NCBI GenBank assembly: GCA_947652605.1
Contig: OX393576.1
Location: 10,008,575-10,072,574 of the forward strand
Reading direction: 5' to 3'
Length of the DNA stretch: 64,000 nucleotides
Source: Elmis aenea
Taxonomy: Eukaryota; Arthropoda; Insecta; Coleoptera; Elmidae
Shown piece after piece: positions 1 through 11,779 of the stretch. Each line of letters starts with the position of its first letter. Within the stretch, counting starts at the first letter, position 1. Position numbers and translations under genes: made by a program. The notes beneath the pieces were generated by a model. It did no database searches. It worked only from the letters and a program-made list of their open reading frames with translations, and was not told the origin of the DNA.

Positions 1-1500
1 ATTACAATTAACAAAACAAGTGAAAGAGTTATCTTAATTTAGCACATAATGGTATATGTATAAATTCCAACTACAGAAGCTGAAAAACAGTCTGTGATCA
101 TTAAAAACCGATTTAGCATTTTTGCAATGTTTGACTTCAAAATCGTTTATCTGTCGACGTTGAGATACAATCACTATATTCAGTGGAATCTAAATAAATA
201 GTAGAGCGTTAGATGCATATTTATCAGCGCAAGTTTTCTCATTCGTTCCTTCGAGTGCTCGTTCTCGAGCTTCCGCCGTTATCGTCTCCAGGTTGTCAGG
301 AAAGTAGTTCAAGGGTACGCCACAGGATAAGCTATCATTCGAAGCTCGACTCACTTGTTCTTATACTTCTAAAACTAACTATAAAGTGGTTTTTTAAAAT
401 GCGGCTCACCTTATCACTCAAGAACTGAGACTGAACACGGAATTAATAAACTCCAGGGTATTGGCGAAACTTTAAAGCTTTTCGATAACGTGATATAAAA
501 GTCGAGAAACTCGGTGGCCCACTAGTCACAGAGCACGTAAAAAGCTTTATTGAACACAAGCAAGCAACAAAAACGTTACGATAAAACGAGACAAAGGTTT
601 TAAATCAACAATTACTGTAAAAAAACATCTATGTATAATTAAATTGAAACGGGTCTTAGTTTTTCCACATTTTTTAAAATTATTTTCAACGTAGGTTTTT
701 TAAATAAACCGGTTACATGCGCAATAAGTTTTATCTTTCTGTTGGCACCATTACATTTCCTGTAAATTGGCGAGCAGGAATCCACGAAAACGTTTAAAAC
801 AATGTCAAACTCCTATCTTCGAGCTTGCAAGTGGACACCCGGTATAATCTTTACAAAATAACCTCAACGTAATGCCAAAAACAAATCAATATTAAGGTAA
901 ACGAATTCTGAATTATCATCGAATATCGTGGCTGCTAAGAAACGAATGTCTTGTTAGCAAAACGAATGTATTTTCGTTTATTTCCTTCTAGCGTCGTGGA
1001 AATAACTCCAAAGCGTCTAATTTACTAGAACGAATGCATGTATAATCAAAGCTTTAAATCCATTTGTGTTGAGTTTGTAGCTTAATTCTTGTAGTTTGCG
1101 GCTGTTTTCCTTTCAGTTATGTAAATTTAGTTATGCATTTTAGAATTGAATGTTTTGCGATAATGAATATTTATGGGATTCCAAGTAAAGTCGTCTAAGT
1201 AAAGAATATGTAGATTGCGGAAATGCTTCGACTAGAATTCTATTTAACAAGGCACAGGCGGGCTTGCTTATTGGCGGATATCTTAGGGTATCTTAGGGAT
1301 ACTAGGATATCCTAGTAAAAATTTAAAGTCGATTAAACGGGAGAAAAACTGTCGACGGTTATAGTTTAGTGATCAATTCGTTTTTCCAAAAAATACACAC
1401 AGGATGTTCCATTATGCTGTATTATATCATTATTGGAATCCCGGTAATTGAATGGCAATTTTTTTACACAAAATTTCATTGTTCATGTAACATTTTCTCA
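1..1500. other. no gene recognised
   Basis: AT-rich sequence. A 56-codon minus-strand open frame at 190-360 and a 71-codon plus-strand frame at 213-428 overlap in a patch richer in GC than its surroundings, but neither has recognisable similarity or a convincing splice context. A short ACAGGATGTTCC motif near 1399 resembles the TACAGGG transposon ends found throughout the window. I see nothing else here. Confidence 0.4.
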
Positions 1501-1502
1501 CT

Positions 1503-2808
1503 CAGGGTTGCGTTTTGAAAAACAACTTGAAGAAGAAGTTAAAATCTTCAATAATACCATACAGCAGGCTGCGTGGAAAAATACTCCTAAGATTATACGC
1601 AGAATCTCAGGTAATAACCACCCAAAAGAAATTAGAGAGTTGATTTCCGAAAAGAGAAAACTAAGAAGAAAATGGCAGCAATTTAGATCCCCTCAAAATA
1701 AAACAAAATTGAATAACTGCAGTCAACAACTTAAACGGGAAATTAAACAAATCAAAGACGATTCCATAAATGCTTACCTAAAATAACTAACAAATGATAG
1801 TAGCTCTGACTTTTTTCTATGGAAAGCAAGAAGAATCTTATTCAGATCTTAAAGAAATTAAAGCAGGAGTTCCACAAGAAAGGTCCGGTCCTATACCTAT
1901 TGTATACTTGTGATTTGTGATATTCCAAAGCTAGAAAACAATACTATATCGACCTTTGACGACGACACGGCTATTTTAGCAGTAGAACGAAACAATATAG
2001 AATCATCCGAGAAATTACAAGCAGCTGCCAATCAGATCAAGACTGGACAAAAACATGGCGTATAAAGTTAAATGAAACTAAGTCAGTGCCTGTCAACTTT
2101 ACCAACAAGAGAATTGAACATGAACCAATCAACTTAAATAATAAACAAATACCGTACTCCAACACAGCAAAATACTAAGGTATTACATTGGACGCTAAGC
2201 TAGGCCGGAGGGCTCATGTCAAGAAAAAAGGGAAGAAATAGGCATCAAATATAAAAAAATGTACTGGTTAATCGGGAGGAATTCCTCTCTGTCTCTACAT
2301 AATGAACTTTTGCTATACAAGCAAATTTTAAAACTGTATGGACCTATGGGATACAGCTATGGAGATGGTGCATATTCAGATCATCCAGAGATTCCATAAC
2401 AAAACACTACGGAAAATTGCTGATGCACCCGGTACTACAGAAATAGTTACATACATCGGGATTTCAACATGGACACTGTAACCGACACAATTAAGAAGTT
2501 TGCCAAGAGCCAAGAAGAAAGGCTCCATCAACATGTAAACGTCGAGGCGATCCAGCTCCTGGACACTACAGGATTACTAAGAAGACTCAAAAGGGTTAAA
2601 CCTTTTGAGTTAGTTTAAGCAAAAGTTTAAAGCAGAGACTGTGTGCACGTTAATAATTATACTTACGTATTATAAGAAAAGTAAGGACTACTATTGGGTA
2701 AACCTTAGACTAAGTTTGAACATAATTAATTTAGGCTAGAATTAAACTGCTTATTGGTCTCAAAGCCCAGATTGCATTGTTATAAACTCTACTGGGGTTA
2801 AAAAAAAG
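1503..2808 (+). pseudogene. decayed Jockey-type non-LTR retrotransposon, internally deleted
   Basis: Remnant of the same family as the intact copy at 40797-42873. The first part (about 1503-1783) encodes the linker before the reverse transcriptase, with the shared block QAAWKNT, then KEIRELI and SQQLKREI. After WKAR the sequence jumps near 1840 straight to KEIKAGVPQ, the RT motif B region, so roughly 0.8 kb covering the RT fingers and motif A is missing. The rest is broken by stops and frameshifts but keeps KLNETKSV, ITLDAKL and the terminal RRLKRVKPFELV ending at about 2617. A noncoding tail of about 190 bases ends in a short A-run near 2800. Family assignment rests on the RT motifs. It cannot be functional. 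Confidence 0.85.
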
Positions 2809-3403
2809 TTTGCGTTCTTCAGGAACCAATGTCAAATGACAAAAAGTTTATTATGGTGAAGAGTAAAGCTGTTTTGGTGTCTATATAACACACACCATAA
2901 GCAAAATCTACTGAAAGAAATATATTTTTATTATTCGTCGTTATAGCTAATTGTAATATAACATTCAATTCTGCTAAAAAGTACTACCGAAAATGTCATA
3001 AATTATGTATCTATTAAACTATTTCACGCTCGAATATGATTCGTATAAATGTTCTAGCACACATCTGCACCTGGTTTCGCAAATATTACACTTATAGCGT
3101 GCATTTGCAATAAAGAACTAAGACCTAAAGGTCCATTTTTGAATAAATCGACATTTAGTAGACGGTTGCGTGGAATAAAATTAACATTTATATTGTACTG
3201 AATGAACCTATTCTCTCTCGCAACATTTTAAAAATACAAACTAAAATGTTTTGAACTCTTTTATAACAATCATTACTAACGTTTTCCCAAGAAAAGCATA
3301 GCGTTTGCAAACAATAAAAAAATAAATCTTTGATATGGAACATACTGAATAACAAATCATTTATTTGTATAATTTGTATACCTTTATATGTAGTTTGTCA
3401 TTA
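2809..3403. other. no gene recognised
   Basis: AT-rich interval between a retrotransposon relic and a mariner relic. I see no ORF, RNA gene or repeat that I can support. Confidence 0.4.
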
Positions 3404-3952
3404 TACAGGATGTTTTAGGACAAATAGTAAATATTTTAGAAGCTAGTAGTGTGGACCGTTTTGAGTTAAAAACTTCAAATAAACATGTGTCCAATTCTCA
3501 ATGGTAAGGAAGATCCAGTTGTTTACTTTTTGGTAGACGTCGCTTTTCATTCATCTCCACACATAAAAATCTAATGGGGTAAGGTCTGGGGACCTTGGTG
3601 GCCAAAGCCGTGACCATATCGACAGATCCATCTTTCTGGTAATGTTAGAATTAGATAATGTGTCACCTGACGGCTAGAATGTGCAAATACACGTAGTATT
3701 GTCAAATAGCATTGAAGTTGCTGGTAGGATTAATGAACTATTGCTAATTATTCGTGTGTTTTGTACTTTAAATAATCAATAAATGATTAATTGCTATGAT
3801 CAACCTTTTATGAGGCCTTTTTAGGTAAACATTCAAACAGCTGTATCTTCCTCACCATTGAGGATTGGACATGTTTAAATGAACTTTTTTACTCAAAATG
3901 GTCCATACTACCAGCTCCTAAAATATTTACTATTTCTCCTGAAACACCCGTA
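3404..3952. mobile_element. TACAGGA-ended mariner/IS630 relic
   Basis: A 549-bp unit with inverted ends: TACAGGATGTTTTAGGACAA at the left, and the inverse at the right, ending GAAACACCCGTA. Inside both ends are matching inverted blocks (AGTAAATATTTTAG, then a stretch matching TGAGTTAAAAA). It keeps a piece of transposase on the minus strand, annotated separately. It starts and ends with TA, which fits the TA target duplication of Tc1/mariner elements. A partial second copy lies at 16296-16540. Most of the transposase is missing, so this is a deletion derivative. Confidence 0.8.
3530..3610 (-). pseudogene. mariner/IS630 transposase C-terminal fragment
   Basis: Read on the minus strand, this stretch encodes LWPPRSPDLTPLDFYVW, then a stop, then MKSDVYQ. 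The SPDLTPLDF block is the region around the third catalytic aspartate (SPD) in insect transposases of the IS630-Tc1-mariner superfamily; the GAC codon is at 3584-3586. Only about 27 codons survive. Its value is diagnostic: it ties the TACAGG-type ends around it to this transposase superfamily. Confidence 0.75.
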
Positions 3953-5540
3953 TACTAAATAAACTTAAAGATTAGTCTTAACGCCTTACGGTATACCTAA
4001 CCTTCTGCACATTCATTTCACTACGCAAAACTTAAGAGATTCCTGTTAAAAACGAATTGATCATGAATAAAGTTCAATTCTATCTTTAAAAAAACATTAA
4101 TTAGTACTAAACTTTCTGGAATGAGTAATATAATAGAACAGTACGTGAAATAAAAATTTGAAAGGTCTGTGCCGGCCATATAAATTAGCTAGTAATAATA
4201 GAACTTCACCATTTCTCCTTTGAAGTATGGTCTTATTAAGCGCCCTGTTTCTTTAATATCAGAGAATATTTCGCGTTTCCGGAAACAGTCAACCGCTTGA
4301 AGATAATAAATGTTCCCTGTATTGACATTGTGCCAGAAAGTATTTTATACACACAAAACTTGTTAATGACCAAGAGGAATTGGAGATCTTCCAATTGGAT
4401 GAAACACGTCAATAAGAATTGAAGTTCGAGTACAAATAACCGCAATTCATTAATTAACAGTAAAGACTATTTAAGTTGACGTCATTTACGGACAGGACTG
4501 AATATTAAAGTAAAACCAGTCGCGTTTTATCTATGTGTATTCCTTCGCTCTCAAGAATTATTGTGAGTTCATCGAATTAAATTTTTGAAGGCTTACTTTA
4601 AGAGATTGTGGAAGGTCGTCTTTAATAATCCTGACCTACGCTGTTATACATATTTACGAACACAATTTATTCAAAATGAACAAAGTTTACTTGATAATTT
4701 AACTTTAAAAATGTAATGAACGAAGCACGGGACATATTTTCAAACCTTTATTCATTCGATATACGCTTTTTAATCTATACTAGGGTATTTGTTCAAATCT
4801 CGTTCATGTTTCATTAAAAGATGTCAGTTAAATGAGTAATTGAATAATTTAACAGCTTGCACAAAAAATAGCCTTTTTTATAACTGAACTGATTAATCGA
4901 ATTTGTTAGGATAAATTAATTGCAAACGGGAATGAACGGATGAAAGGAGAGTTACAAATTAAACATTACAATCATTTGAATAAGCTAAATGTTTCAGTTT
5001 AAATGTTTAGTAAGCTTTAAGCATTTGTTATTTATTAAAAACGAAATACAAAAGTTGAATTATGAAGTTAGAGTTCTTGCAATAGTATCCGATACGTTTA
5101 ACTATTCAAAAAGCGCGAATAATTATTGGAATGAATTGAAACAGCACTTCTAGCTCTGCATGTTTCAATGCACGACTCTTTACTCTAGAAGAGAGCCATC
5201 CCTTGGGGTAGAGAGAGGCTGTGAGTATTTTAAATCAGGATATCTTTATGTAGAACAAAAATAAATGATTAAAAAAAAAATATTGTAAGGAACTTCACTA
5301 CGAGGCAAAAAACTTTAATGCTAAAACGTGCAGTGGAGAGACTTTTTTTTGTCTATAAGTAATGAAAAAAATCTGCGCTGATAAAAGTTTTACATGCTGA
5401 ACGATCAAAGTTTACTAGTAACAAATGCGCACTAAAAATATCTGAAGTACAATCGAAACCCAATTAGAAACTCAAATATTTTCTCTAATGATAATACCCT
5501 AAATATGAAGTATTAAATTCAACACAGTTTAAATATTCAA
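3953..5540. other. no gene recognised
   Basis: AT-rich sequence with only short spurious ORFs, including a 69-codon minus frame at 4236-4445 with no recognisable motif. I see no repeats or RNA genes here. Confidence 0.4.
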
Positions 5541-5557
5541 TATAATCCGATCTAATG

Positions 5558-6625
5558 TACAGGGTGGTCCACTTTTTAGTAGCAGGACTTTAACAGCCGA
5601 TAGAAAAACTTATTTTAAAGCGAATATTACATATCAACATGGGTCCAAAAACGCTTCATTTTAAAGATACGGGGTGTTGAAATTTTCGAAAAAATAACGA
5701 TAATGTTTAACCGTTTCTCAACCAGTACATATATTTAAACCAAATTTGGTATACAGCACCACCTTACAGGTTACCACAATCGGTAAAAATTTCAAGTCCT
5801 ACAAGCAACCAGTGGCGGAGTTGTGGGGGTTCAGTTTCAATAAATTTTATAAAAAAACTAGTACGGCCCTGTTCAAAATCATACTCGAACTTGTTTTTCC
5901 GTAGAAAAGTTTATTCTAAACCAAAGGTGTCTCCTAAGTTTTCTTCGTATCTGCCACAGTTTGGTGCGGAATTTGATTTTACACTATTTTTGCGAAAAAT
6001 TTGCTCCTAAATTCGATCTAAAAATATCGCGAAAAGCAGAAAATTGCAACTTGCAGAGTAAATGCTCATTAATCGTTAATTAAGCGGAACTTCTTCCCTC
6101 ATTGTTGGTATGTTCTGTTATAAAAAACTGAAAAATCGGTAATTACTTCTTTATTTTGAATATTAGCTATATTTTTAAATCGAACTTGGGAGCAAATTTT
6201 TCGCGAAAATAGTCAAATAAATCAAATTTCCCGCCAAACGGTGGCAGATATTAAGAATTTTGTTTAGAATAAAATGCTCCACCCAAAAACAAGTTCGAGG
6301 TTGATTTTGAATAGGGCCGTACTAGTTTTTTTTTATAAAATTTATTGAAACTGAACCCCCACAACTTCGCCACTGGTTGCTTGTGGGACTTGAAATTTTC
6401 ACCGATTGTGGTAACCTGTAAGGTGGTACTGTATACCAAATTTGGTTAAAATATATGAACTGGTTGAAAAACGGTTAAACATTATCGTTATTTTTTCGAA
6501 AATTTCAACACCCCGTATCTTTAAAATGAAGCGTTTATGGACACATGTTGATATGGAATATTCGCTTTAAAATAAGTTTTTCTATCGGCTGTTGGTCCTG
6601 CTGCTAAAAAGTGGACCACCCTGTA
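5558..6625. mobile_element. TACAGGGTGGTCC foldback element
   Basis: A 1,068-bp palindromic element. The left end TACAGGGTGGTCCACTTTTT is mirrored by the right end AAAAAGTGGACCACCCTGTA, and the arms stay complementary through most of the unit, including the block AACACCCCGTATCTTTAAAA (left arm inverse near 5680, right arm near 6510). The 62-codon minus ORF at 6251-6439 is a by-product of an arm and has no known domain. The flanks share the 13-mer TATAATCCGATCT at 5541-5553 and 6624-6636. This is either an unusual target duplication or a tandem repeat already present at the insertion site, because the element itself also begins and ends with TA. Confidence 0.85.
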
Positions 6626-6639
6626 TAATCCGATCTCAT

Positions 6640-7380
6640 ATACATAGTCAAACGTGGTTATCGCCTACACAATTAACTAAAATGCGAAATTGAATTAAAA
6701 CGAATTGGATATTGTGCATTAAAAAAAGACATTTCTTTTGTATGCGTCGCGAGAGGTTTTAGTAAGTTCATTACATTGTTTTTTATACTACTCAAGGGAA
6801 AAGAAACTCAGAAATAAACGGGAACAAAACAGTGGATAATATTACATATTCATTATATAACCAAGCTTCATTACTTTTAATAATAATTAAAATATCCATA
6901 TCCTATTATTTTATTGTTCATAATCATTTCTGAAATAACAACGCTAATGAGACAAAAAGTTTTTTATGCGAAGAAAAAAATCCTTATAGAAAGCACAAAA
7001 AACAAAGGGGAATCGATTGGTAGCTTAATGAACGAGGATTTTTTTGTAGTAGTGCAAAAAACTAAATATAAAGGGTGCTAATCTACAAACACAACATATA
7101 AAAGCAAAACTAGTGGTATTTGGGTTGATTTATGAGGTTTCATATCGATCGATTAAACCAACACGTCCCTGCAGTAATTACAAGGGCATTGAAAATAAGA
7201 AAACCATAAGTCACTAACAGTGTTTTGCTCTAATAAGTGTCTCAAATAGTTTTCTGTGGGTTTGCCCATCTACACCATCTACGTAGTTTTTAAATCGAGG
7301 GTTCTTCTCCCAAGAAAAAGATATTTTAATGTTATAATCAAATAGCTAAACCGTCAAACCATTAGCATATTCTCCATTAA
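6640..7380. other. no gene recognised
   Basis: AT-rich interval. I see no gene, RNA or clear repeat. Confidence 0.4.
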
Positions 7381-7943
7381 GTCTGTTTTATACTATACTA
7401 TTTTTTCGTTTTAAGAAAATCGTATACGATTTTCTAGTACGGTGTCAATCAGAAATTAAAAATCTTGAACGAAAAATTCGTACGAAATTACTACTTGCCC
7501 TAAAGGCGTCCAATTTTAGCATGGGCGCATGCGTATTCTACTGTAACTGTATCTGACCGCATGTCATTTGTGGGTTAGGGTAACTGATTCAATCAAACGA
7601 TGTTAAATACTACTTATTACCGTTATAATCCCTCACAATTTATTTTGTAGGAAGGAATAAATATGTAGAATGGAACAAGCGTTAAATATACGTTACATTT
7701 GAAAATGATTCGCTTTCTGTTCTGTGATCAAATTGAACATTTGACATGGTTACTCAAGGTGCCAACAAAATATGATAAAAGTTATTAAAAAGTAACCAAA
7801 ATATATTGGAGTTTTCGTACCAAAAAATAGTACAATGTAAATGGTTCATATTTTCCATGTTAAATTCTTGAACGAAATTTCTATATAAAAATCGTAGATA
7901 TACGATTTTCTTTAACGAAAAAATAGTATAGTATAAAACAGAC
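7381..7943. mobile_element. MITE with about 50-bp terminal inverted repeats
   Basis: A 563-bp unit. The left end GTCTGTTTTATACTATACTA is mirrored by TAGTATAGTATAAAACAGAC at the right, and the match continues inward through TTTTTTCGTT and AAGAAAATCGTATA with small gaps. The 63-codon minus frame at 7754-7945 overlaps the right terminal repeat and has no recognisable domain. ATTA occurs beside both ends but does not form a clean duplication, so the superfamily is unassigned. Confidence 0.75.
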
Positions 7944-8680
7944 ATTAGACGAAATGAAAATTGTTGTTTTATTTGTTCATTACTGTATAATAATTAATTG
8001 CTCTGGACCTGTGTATTACGTTAAATAACGTTTGAGGGTCCAAAGTAAATAAATATAACAGTAATACTAATAAGTACTCTTCCCAGCAGTTTTTTCTTTC
8101 ATTAATACAATTTTTCTTGTTCAAGAAGAAATCCAGTTGCTCTGTGCTCAAAAAATCAGCTTCTTCTGGACGATCGTTCGAATTATTCAACTCAACTATG
8201 TGTATTACAGCCACATACATAAACTAAACTGGTATTGTAAACTGGAAAATAAGCAGTTGTAAACTAAATTACCAAAGTTATAACATAAAGTACAGTAAAT
8301 TGCGTTACACTATCGGAAACTAAATAAACGGCGGCACTGCAAAACGAAAAGTTTCCACGATCGTTAATGCTATTAACCCTCACTTAATTAAGAAGTTACT
8401 GAACTAAGGGACGTTAGCTTGAACTTGACCTAGCGAATTTCTCACAAAAACTTTTCTCTATCATTTGTCAACATGGTTTGGCACAATAATAAAAGTTATT
8501 GAAACTGTTAACTAGCGAACTGCGACGAACTTTTTGTATTGGTTTAATTTGTTGTGAGTATAAGGGCTTTCACAGTTAATTATAGTCCCTAGAGAAGATA
8601 TCTGCATAGTTCCTTACATTGATTCTTGATTGTTGAGTAAAGACAACCTACAATGTTTAGTGTGTGCATTTTTAAGGAAT
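7944..8680. other. no gene recognised
   Basis: AT-rich. The 83-codon minus frame at 7969-8220 shows no motif I recognise. Nothing else is supported. Confidence 0.35.
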
Positions 8681-9000
8681 ATGACCTCATGACAATTCAT
8701 ACTAGAAGAAGAACAAGCAGTACTCAGAGTCGTGTGCGAACAATACTTTCAAATTAAAACAACTTGCCCGTGAATACAACTTAGAAACCCATTTAGCTTT
8801 CAATGAAGTTTAAAAAACGAAGCTTCAGGAAGTGAATGAGTTTTAGGGGATATACCCAACACTTGATAAAAACCTTACAAAGAATATATTAGACAACCAA
8901 TTTGATAAATATTACGGGAAGAACTCGCAACATAGAACCCATAGACCCATAAAAAGATAGGAACAACTCCGATGTAACAAAAAGGTGGAACAGGAACTGC
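8680..9000 (+). pseudogene. possible RTE-type reverse transcriptase fragment
   Basis: Broken reading frames on the plus strand give LKQLAREYNLETHLAFNEV, in a layout like the segment leading into RT motif A, where the family has a version of LAFIDFEKAFD. A shifted frame then gives MSFRGYTQHLIKTLQRIY, like the stretch that follows motif A in RTE-type elements. The catalytic part of motif A is not preserved. Frameshifts and stops rule out function. The match is short and read by eye. Confidence 0.5.
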
Positions 9001-9016
9001 CTAAACCTGAAGTGTT

Positions 9017-10745
9017 TTTTTTTTAAATTTAAAATTTGCAATGCACCCATCTTATAGATTAATTAACATTTTAACTTAAACCTAATTTGCTACGTTTATT
9101 TTTGAGTCTGGATGTCGCCAATGGTCAATCCTTGTCACGATTACAATCTAATCACTACACTACTGTGGCTCCATAGCACTGTACTCTGCTTTTGTACACT
9201 TTCAGTCTACACAAGTTCAAAGGGTTTAATTTTTTTGGGCCTACGCACTAGTTTTTGATTATCGAGAAGTTGGAGCACTTCAACGTTGCAAAGTCTGTGG
9301 AGCCTCTCCTCATGGCTTTTGGCAGTTTTTTTAATTTCTTCCTGGACATATTCAACCGGGGTGTAAATCGCTGTTCCGAACATACCAAGGAGCATTTACT
9401 ATGCTCCTTAATACACGGTTTTGGAATTTTTGAAGACAGCTGTAGTTCCATTTTTTTTGTACAGCCCCATAATTATAGTCCATATGTCTAAACAGGCTAG
9501 AGCACGTGTTTGTATAGGAGCAGTTTGTTTTGGATAGAAAGCTGGGAATTTCTTTCTATCAGCCAATACATATCTCTATAATTTATTTTCAGCTGTTCCA
9601 TTTTCTTTTTGACGTGGTCCTTCCATTTTAACTTAACGTCTAAGTTTAGGCAAAGACATTTAGCAGTCTTTTTCCAAGGGATTATATTGTTACTTAGATA
9701 CACTGGTAGGTTTTATTCTTTTTTTGGTGAAATTAACGTGGACAGATTTTTCTCCGTTAATTTTTATATTCCACTGTTTTGTCCATGCATATATTTGATT
9801 AATTGCGCTTTGGAGATTTTCTGTTGTTTCTTAGATGGTTGCTCCTGTAGTTAGAACTGCGGTGTCGTCAGCAAATGTGGCGAGTTTTACGTTTTGTGTT
9901 TCTAGAATGTCATGTGTATACAGCAGGTACGATACCGGTCCAAGGGCACTTCCTTAAGGACGTGCTCCTATAAACTAAAGTTCTATTCGTTTTCCATTTT
10001 GACCTTAAACGTTCGGTGAGATAGATATGACTCCAGGAGCATTTTTTGTAAGTTCATTAGTAATCCTTTATACCAGACTTTGTCAAATGCTTTAGCAACA
10101 TCAAGGAATGTTGCTGAAAAAATTTTCTTTTCTTCTAAGGACTTCTTCATGTCATTTATTATTCGATGAATCTGGTCTACGGTTGTTTGTCACGAAATTA
10201 AAACTGATTTGGCGGAATAAGTTGTTTTCTCTCGATTATGATGTTCATCCTTTTTGATAGCAGCTTTTTAAAGAGCTTTGATGTTATAGGTAGAAGTGAA
10301 ATTGGCTTATACGATGTAATCTCATCGATCGGTTTCCCCGGTTTTGATAACATTATTACTTCGGCTGTTTTCCATATAATAGGAACATGTAGTCGGAAAA
10401 CGGCATTTATTAGATTTGTAAGTTTTACAATACCTTTTTTTGGTAACCGCTTTAGGATCTCTCCAGTAATTAAGTCGAATCCAGAGGCTTTTTTGGGATT
10501 GATATGTTTCTTTGTTACTTCTTTTACTTCCTTTGGAGAAGTTAATTTTATGTTTTCGTTTTTATTAATTTCATCTGGATAATCGATTTCAGTCTGGTCG
10601 GCATATGGTTGAAAAGTATTTTCTAGGTATTCGGCAAAGGCTTCCACTTTTTGTTTAGCATCCCCTGCCGATGTTATGTCTTCTCTGCGGATTTGTGGTA
10701 TATGTTTTATTGGTCTGTTGATTTTTTTAGCAGCCTTCCACCTGA
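9017..10745 (-). pseudogene. decayed Jockey-type non-LTR retrotransposon
   Basis: Minus-strand relative of the intact copy at 40797-42873, longer than the 1503 copy but full of frameshifts. Reading from about 10745 downward: WKAAKKINRP, then a 149-codon open stretch (10647-10198) with KASGFDLITGEILKRLPKKG and the YKPISLLPI motif. Motif B near 9955 has a stop in place of the glutamine before GSALGP. Motif C, LATFADDTAVL, is intact near 9870. The C-terminal block ends in RRPKKIKPFELV at 9207. A noncoding tail of about 190 bases ends in an A-run (T-run on the plus strand near 9017). The 5' end is missing. Confidence 0.88.
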
Positions 10746-10759
10746 AGTGATGTTGAAGA

Positions 10760-11755
10760 GGAAGAATTTTATTGCCGTTGCTAGTGAGAGTTTCATAAAG
10801 ATTAAAGGTCTAATGGCATTGCCAAACTATATCTGAAACCCCAGTATGGAACGAATTAACTATGCTTTATATTATGCAAGTACACACATGCACAAATTAG
10901 CAAAATAGCTTGGAACTATTAAAAAAAAGTAACAGTCATATTGCATCGTTCTGCGCCATCATCAACTTGTTTGTCGTGAAATTCTAGTTTTACATGGTGA
11001 AACTTTAATAAACCATACGCTTTAATAATGCGCGACCTTTATAAGATCCACTATTCCCAAGATGTTCCCCATTTAGCGGTTTAATGTCAACTACAACTAA
11101 CAATATTCGTTAGACGCCAGCTCTGCAGCTTTGTGCATTTTTAAAACAGTGCTGCACTTACATTAATATTTATGTAATTATTAGTTTTCGGGGATGGAAT
11201 GCACCCCGTGTTGCCTGTTGAGTATTTATGAAGATTACTCTCTAAAATTGTAGACTCGTATATTTCCCCTGACACATTAGATACACTCTGTTGTTAATAT
11301 CACGTTGCTTTGCGTGCTATGCTGTCACGAATTTCAATCATGAGGTAGTGAAGTTTGTGTTCATTGCATGCTCGTTTTTCTTCCCCAATTAGTACATGTA
11401 ACTTTAAAGCCACGGAATACAACTTTTAAATAAATCATACACGATTTAGAAGAAAAATTTACTTTGTTCAGAAAATTGGTTACCACGAAATGAAAGCGCT
11501 TAAAGTATGTGGAATGGGAAATGAAATGACCCAGACAGAATAATAATGTTATGGACTTTAAATTAAAAAAAAATTGGGGCACTAAGTAATTAGAAAAACA
11601 GAAAAAATTACAAAAACTGAATCATCCCTTATAGAAAATTTTTTAATAAAAGCGATATGATTTTAAAATGAAATAAAACAAAAACAATTTCAGTTTGTGC
11701 TTCAAAACTTTTAAAAAACACAAATTATTACATAACCTATGTTAAAAATAAAACT
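10760..11755. other. no gene recognised
   Basis: AT-rich interval between a retrotransposon and a transposase relic. The 73-codon minus frame at 11361-11582 has no known motif. Confidence 0.4.
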
Positions 11756-11779
11756 TCATTTAAATGGCCACCTCGTCTT

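Noticed and set aside
190..428. Overlapping 56-codon minus and 71-codon plus open frames in a GC-richer patch
   Set aside because: No domain, no convincing splice sites at the frame edges, and opposite-strand frames of similar length suggest chance.
6251..6439. 62-codon ORF
   Set aside because: Lies in one arm of a foldback; the same sequence occurs inverted in the other arm with breaks, so not a gene.
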